From positions 1 to 17,228 of the forward strand of contig CAKQDL010000041.1 in the NCBI GenBank assembly GCA_934229395.1: a stretch of DNA of 17,228 bases, given 5' to 3'. This DNA is from an uncultured Peptococcaceae bacterium (lineage in GTDB: Bacteria > Bacillota > Peptococcia > Peptococcales > Peptococcaceae). The notes below the pieces were generated by a model that saw nothing but the letters and a program-made list of their open reading frames with translations, did not search any database and had not been told where the DNA came from. Position numbers and translations under genes: made by a program. Positions 14,587 to 17,228 of this stretch are shown here, in pieces. Position 1 is the stretch's first letter, and the number at the start of each line of letters is the position of its first letter.

Positions 14587-14609
14587 ACGTCACCCTATAG
14601 GCCTGACGT
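14587..14609 (-). promoter_or_regulatory. Second intergenic hairpin after xsc
   Basis: ACGTCA (14587-14592) pairs with TGACGT (14604-14609), enclosing a CCTATAGG self-complementary core. It lies 28 nt past the xsc stop, immediately before the 16-bp hairpin in the transcript direction. No U tract follows on the minus strand. Confidence 0.45.
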
Positions 14610-14636
14610 ATATTTTTCGACTTAACGAGTTATGAA

Positions 14637-16394
14637 TTAGTCGTTGAAGTGCTTAGCATCAAGATGTTCGTATCTTGGCAAGAAACGGGTAGGAAGTGCC
14701 AAAGCGTCCTTACGGAAAGGAGGAGCAAGCTTGGTACCGTCTACGCGAGCTTCAACTACAACTGGCTTGGTCATGGAAATTTCGAAAGCTTTTTCGAAGG
14801 TAGGAGCGATATCTTCAACCTTATCTACATAGAAGCCTTCAGCGCCCATTACGCGAGCAACTTCAGCCCAAGATGGAGCTTGGATTTCGCAACCAACGAA
14901 ACGGTTGTTGTAGAAGTCAACTTGGTTTTTCTTTTCAGCGCACCATGCGTTGTTACGGAATACAACTGCAAGTACAGGAAGGTTTTCTTGTACAGCGGTC
15001 ATGATTTCGTAGAAGGACATACCCCAAGCGCCGTCACCAGCGAGGGACATAACGTGATGATCTGGGCAACCAAGCTTAGCACCAAGAGCTGCTTGAAGAG
15101 CGAAACCAGTGTTACCATTGGTCAAGCAAGCAACGTGGAGACGTGGTGCGTTGAACTTGAGGTAGCTGTTAGCGGTGGAAGATACGTTACCAATGTCGGT
15201 AGTAACGATGGTATCTTCAGGCTTAACTTTGCACATTTCGAAGAGAAGACGGCGTGGATGGATGGTACCAGCTTCTGGTTCTTCCATAGCGAGTTCTTCG
15301 ATTTCAGCTTCCCAAGCATCTCTCTTAGCCTTGATGTCAGCCATGCGAGCTTCGTCAACTGGACGATCACCCTTAGCCTTAAGGAGAGCGAGGAGGCCTT
15401 CAGCGGTAACGCGAGCGTCGCCTACGATACCAACTTCAACTGGGTGGGTACGAGCGATTTGGTTAGCGTTAACGTCAACTTGAACGATCTTTTGGGAACC
15501 GTCTTGGAGGAAGTACTTGATGTCATATTGTGGAAGGGTACCGAAGTAAGAGAGACGGCAACCAAGAGCAATGATAACGTCAGCTTCCTTGATGGAGTAC
15601 ATAGCAGCCTTGGAACCCATGTAACCGATAGGCCCTACCCAGTGTGGGTCGCTGTAACGGAATGCGTCGTTGTGGAGGTAAGAGGTAGCTACTGGGCAGC
15701 TGAGGTATTCAGCGATTTCAGCAATTACATCTACTGCATCGGAGTCAACTACGCCACGGCCGTTGATGATAACTGGGCGCTTTGCGTTAGCGATAACTTC
15801 AGCAGCCTTAGCCATGGAATCAGCATCTGGGATAAGACCAGAGGTGGAACGATATTCTTCTGGAGGAAGGATGAAGTCGTTAACTTCGCCGTAGAAGTAG
15901 TCACGTGGAACGTCGAGGTAAACTGGGCCACGTTCTGCATACATGGTACGGAAAGCGGTACGTACGCAGTCAGCTGCACGGCTTGGGTGAGGAACTTGGA
16001 AAGACTTCTTGGTGATTGGCTTAAAGATAGGTACTTGGTCTACTTCTTGGAAGCCGTCCCAACCAACAGAGGTAGAACCAGCGGAAGGACCGATTACGAG
16101 TACTGGGGAGTGTGCTTGGTAAGCGGTTGCTACGGAAGTAACAAGGTTGGTGATACCAGGGCCGTTTTGACCGGTGCAAACACCAACTTTACCAGTTACA
16201 CGGTTGTAAGCGTCCATCATGTGACCTGCGGTGTGTTCGTCGCGGCAAGCGATGAAACGGATACCTGCTGCTGGCATCAAGTCAAGCATATCCATGAAAG
16301 CGGAACCTACGATACCTGCGCAGTATTCAACGCCTTCCATTCTAAGTTGTTCGACAATAGCTTCACTTGGTGTCATTTTTTGTTTTTCTGCCAT
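14637..16394 (-). CDS. xsc: Probable sulfoacetaldehyde acetyltransferase (ThDP enzyme)
   Basis: 585-residue thiamine-diphosphate enzyme of the acetolactate synthase superfamily. Expected reaction: sulfoacetaldehyde plus phosphate to acetyl phosphate plus sulfite. ThDP features: catalytic Glu in CRDEHTAGHM (Glu53), and the metal/diphosphate motif AGDGAW (451-456) with the Asn at VVFRNNAW about 27 residues on. Xsc-like segments, by memory of the family, are GIVGSAFMDMLDLMPAAG (27-44), GQNGPGITN (75-83), GFQEVDQ (114-120) and PRDYFYGEV (162-170). Other family members (acetolactate synthase, glyoxylate carboligase) lack this set. The ATG has AAGGAGG 7 nt upstream. No TTA, CTA or TCA codons occur in the gene. 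The downstream transaminase supports a taurine pathway; no phosphotransacetylase or sulfite enzyme is in the window. Confidence 0.8.
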   Translation of the reverse strand: MAEKQKMTPSEAIVEQLRMEGVEYCAGIVGSAFMDMLDLMPAAGIRFIACRDEHTAGHMMDAYNRVTGKVGVCTGQNGPGITNLVTSVATAYQAHSPVLVIGPSAGSTSVGWDGFQEVDQVPIFKPITKKSFQVPHPSRAADCVRTAFRTMYAERGPVYLDVPRDYFYGEVNDFILPPEEYRSTSGLIPDADSMAKAAEVIANAKRPVIINGRGVVDSDAVDVIAEIAEYLSCPVATSYLHNDAFRYSDPHWVGPIGYMGSKAAMYSIKEADVIIALGCRLSYFGTLPQYDIKYFLQDGSQKIVQVDVNANQIARTHPVEVGIVGDARVTAEGLLALLKAKGDRPVDEARMADIKAKRDAWEAEIEELAMEEPEAGTIHPRRLLFEMCKVKPEDTIVTTDIGNVSSTANSYLKFNAPRLHVACLTNGNTGFALQAALGAKLGCPDHHVMSLAGDGAWGMSFYEIMTAVQENLPVLAVVFRNNAWCAEKKNQVDFYNNRFVGCEIQAPSWAEVARVMGAEGFYVDKVEDIAPTFEKAFEISMTKPVVVEARVDGTKLAPPFRKDALALPTRFLPRYEHLDAKHFND

Positions 16395-16442
16395 TTTATT
16401 GCCTCCTTAAAATTTAACGTTTCGCTTTTCTGCGAAATCGTT

Positions 16443-16490
16443 GTTAATGTATTAACCAAGGTTTCGTTGTTGGAATTTTGTTTCAACAAC
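16443..16490. promoter_or_regulatory. Operator-like inverted repeats in the xsc leader
   Basis: Two inverted repeats just downstream of the predicted xsc transcription start. GTTGTTG (16466-16472) pairs with CAACAAC (16484-16490) across 11 nt, and GTTAATGTATTAAC (16443-16456) is a perfect two-arm palindrome. A third, TTTCGC (16420-16425) with GCGAAA (16432-16437), lies nearer the gene. They could bind a repressor or fold in the mRNA. No regulator gene is adjacent. Confidence 0.4.
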
Positions 16491-16503
16491 TCCTTGCAAT
16501 ATT

Positions 16504-16532
16504 AAAATACCATACCGTTTTCACATTGGCAA
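16504..16532 (-). promoter_or_regulatory. Candidate xsc operon promoter
   Basis: On the minus strand TTGCCA (16532-16527) and TATTTT (16509-16504) are 17 nt apart, with a TGG just before the -10 (extended -10 form). Transcription would start near 16497, about 100 nt before the xsc ATG, with the operator-like repeats immediately downstream. Confidence 0.5.
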
Positions 16533-16549
16533 TAGCCATTGTCATTATT

Positions 16550-17000
16550 CAACCATTCGTCCATTATAGGAAGACACAAAAATAGTTATAATTCGAGCAA
16601 TTTATACTTGATTTTTTGGGATTTATAATATTTATTCCTCTGATATATCGCTAAAGTTCCATTTCTACGTCAAAATATTTGTTAATAGTTTAAGAGTTCT
16701 CAGAATATTGCAAGGTGTCATTGCAAGTGTTTTTCTGTTGCAGTTAAAACAAACGAGGGCGTTTTGTCCACCATCGGCATACAAATATACTCTAAAGAAT
16801 CGATGCCATCTATTTTTACTCGACGTTTTTGATCAAAATCATCAAAATCCGTGCTTATCCATCAGATTCCTCACCCTTTTTACCTCCAAGTAAGCTTTTT
16901 CAACACCGATCGGTTAACCACTCCGCTTTAAATCACCCGCACGTTGCAACGTTTACCTCCATCATTTTTGCCATTTATTAATGACTAGTGCAGTATAAAA
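16550..17000. other. AT-rich noncoding stretch with palindromes
   Basis: No supported gene. Palindromes seen: TTTTGATCAAAA (16827-16838, within a tandem ATCAAAATC pair at 16832-16849), ACCGATCGGT (16905-16914) overlapping GGTTAACC (16912-16919), and ACGTTGCAACGT (16941-16952). The last three fall within 50 nt, so a cluster of protein-binding sites is possible. A 61-codon plus-strand frame at 16708-16893 starts at TTG without a ribosome binding site and looks spurious. Confidence 0.45.
16718..16874 (-). pseudogene. Possible decayed small reading frame
   Basis: On the minus strand GGAGG stands 8 nt before a GTG (16874) that opens VRNLMDKHGF and then stops at 16842. Shifting frame at the repeated GATTTTGAT gives a further stop-free, protein-like run (DDFDQKRRVKIDGIDSLEY onward, about 43 residues) ending at 16718. 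This could be a small gene broken by a repeat-length change, or chance in AT-rich DNA. Confidence 0.15.
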
Positions 17001-17004
17001 GAAA

Positions 17005-17042
17005 CGCTCGCATTTTCAAGACGAGAATGCGAGCGCTTTTTT
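17005..17042. terminator. Strong hairpin terminator, probably bidirectional
   Basis: CGCTCGCATTTTC (17005-17017) pairs with GAGAATGCGAGCG (17023-17035), with one wobble and a 5-nt loop. On the plus strand it is followed by a C and TTTTTT, and on the minus strand by TTTCTTTTAT. No plus-strand gene ends here, so it may back up the rRNA terminator on the minus strand or end an unseen plus-strand transcript. Confidence 0.75.
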
Positions 17043-17112
17043 GTGTATAGGTAAACGTAGGGAAGGAATAACTTTTGCCTTCCACCAAACGTAAGGTGAG
17101 GCACACGAAAAT

Positions 17113-17137
17113 GAAATGCCATGTTTCCCGGCATTTC
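17113..17137 (-). terminator. Hairpin downstream of the rRNA operon
   Basis: GAAATGCC (17113-17120) pairs perfectly with GGCATTTC (17130-17137) around a 9-nt loop. On the minus strand ATTTTCG follows, giving only a weak U tract. It lies between two stronger terminators and may be a secondary rRNA terminator. Confidence 0.4.
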
Positions 17138-17153
17138 TATCCTTTCACGCAAC

Positions 17154-17182
17154 AAAAAAACGCCTCGATGACTCGAGACGTT
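17154..17182 (-). terminator. Terminator of the rRNA operon
   Basis: On the minus strand AACGTCTCGA (17182-17173) pairs with TCGAGGCGTT (17168-17159), with one T-G wobble and a 4-nt loop. It runs into seven T residues. It begins 6 nt after the 5S 3' end. Confidence 0.92.
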
Positions 17183-17188
17183 TGTGAT

Positions 17189-17228
17189 CCTGGCAATGAC
17201 CTATCTTTCCAGCAAAAGAATAGCAAGT
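17189..17228 (-). rRNA. rrf: 5S ribosomal RNA, 3' end only (partial)
   Basis: Read on the minus strand, the last 40 nt are ACTTG, an AT-rich helix region, then GGAAAGATAGGTCATTGCC and AGG. This matches the 3' part of bacterial 5S rRNA as I recall it (UACUUGG...GGGAGAGUAGGUCGCUGCCAGG). The rest of the gene, and presumably a 23S-16S operon, lies beyond the window. The following intrinsic terminator supports the call. The helix IV/V part is more AT-rich than usual. Confidence 0.8.

Noticed and set aside
14649..16505. 618-codon plus-strand frame antisense to xsc
   Set aside because: It is exactly in register with xsc codons and exists only because xsc lacks TTA, CTA and TCA. Its translation has no recognisable motifs, whereas xsc shows clear ThDP motifs.
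16708..16893. 61-codon plus-strand frame near the rRNA end
   Set aside because: TTG start, no ribosome binding site, low-complexity AT-rich translation, no similarity recognised.
1..17228. CRISPR array, insertion sequence, prophage or defence system
   Set aside because: No regularly spaced repeats, transposase, integrase or phage-like genes were seen on either strand.

Overview
The window looks like chromosome from an anaerobic member of the Bacillota (Clostridia or Negativicutes grade; I cannot place it further). The reasons are strong AGGAGG-type ribosome binding sites, compact operons with U-tailed terminators, a class II aldolase paired with GlpX-type fructose bisphosphatase, a small Cys-rich protein of a type seen in Firmicutes, and a CCTTCCCC/GGGGAAGG intergenic repeat of a kind I recall from gut Firmicutes.

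Layout. 1-1046 (+): a hairpin repeat, then an AraC-type regulator whose frame is open to the window edge but has no usable start before an internal GTG. 1092-7367 (-): a housekeeping block read right to left. prmA and murE overlap by 4 nt. argS, fba and glpX follow from an extended -10 promoter, and a small four-cysteine protein lies beyond the glpX terminator. 7526-8455 (-): cysK, with its own promoter and terminator. 8554-12290 (+): a thiamine-thiazole operon, thiS-thiF-thiG-thiH-tenI, divergent from cysK. It starts at a good sigma-A-like promoter and then meets a terminator hairpin in the leader before thiS. 12515-16532 (-): a three-gene unit, xsc-like ThDP enzyme, unknown 181-residue Cys-cluster protein, and taurine-type class III aminotransferase. 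16550-17228: a long AT-rich noncoding stretch with palindromes and tandem hairpins, ending in the last ~40 nt of a 5S rRNA on the minus strand.

How it fits together. The most interesting part is the right-hand operon. The aminotransferase (taurine to sulfoacetaldehyde) and the Xsc-like enzyme (sulfoacetaldehyde plus phosphate to acetyl phosphate plus sulfite) would form the core of anaerobic taurine desulfonation. Both genes lack TTA, CTA and TCA codons entirely, which suggests high expression, and an unrecognised protein sits between them. Xsc needs thiamine diphosphate, and the adjacent divergent-facing operon makes its thiazole half. cysK on the other side handles sulfide. The window therefore has a sulfur and thiamine theme, though any joint regulation is inference.

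Other points worth checking are a probable ATA start for thiF, a DDPA motif in MurE where meso-DAP ligases have DNPR, and a perfect 16-bp hairpin between xsc and the unknown gene.
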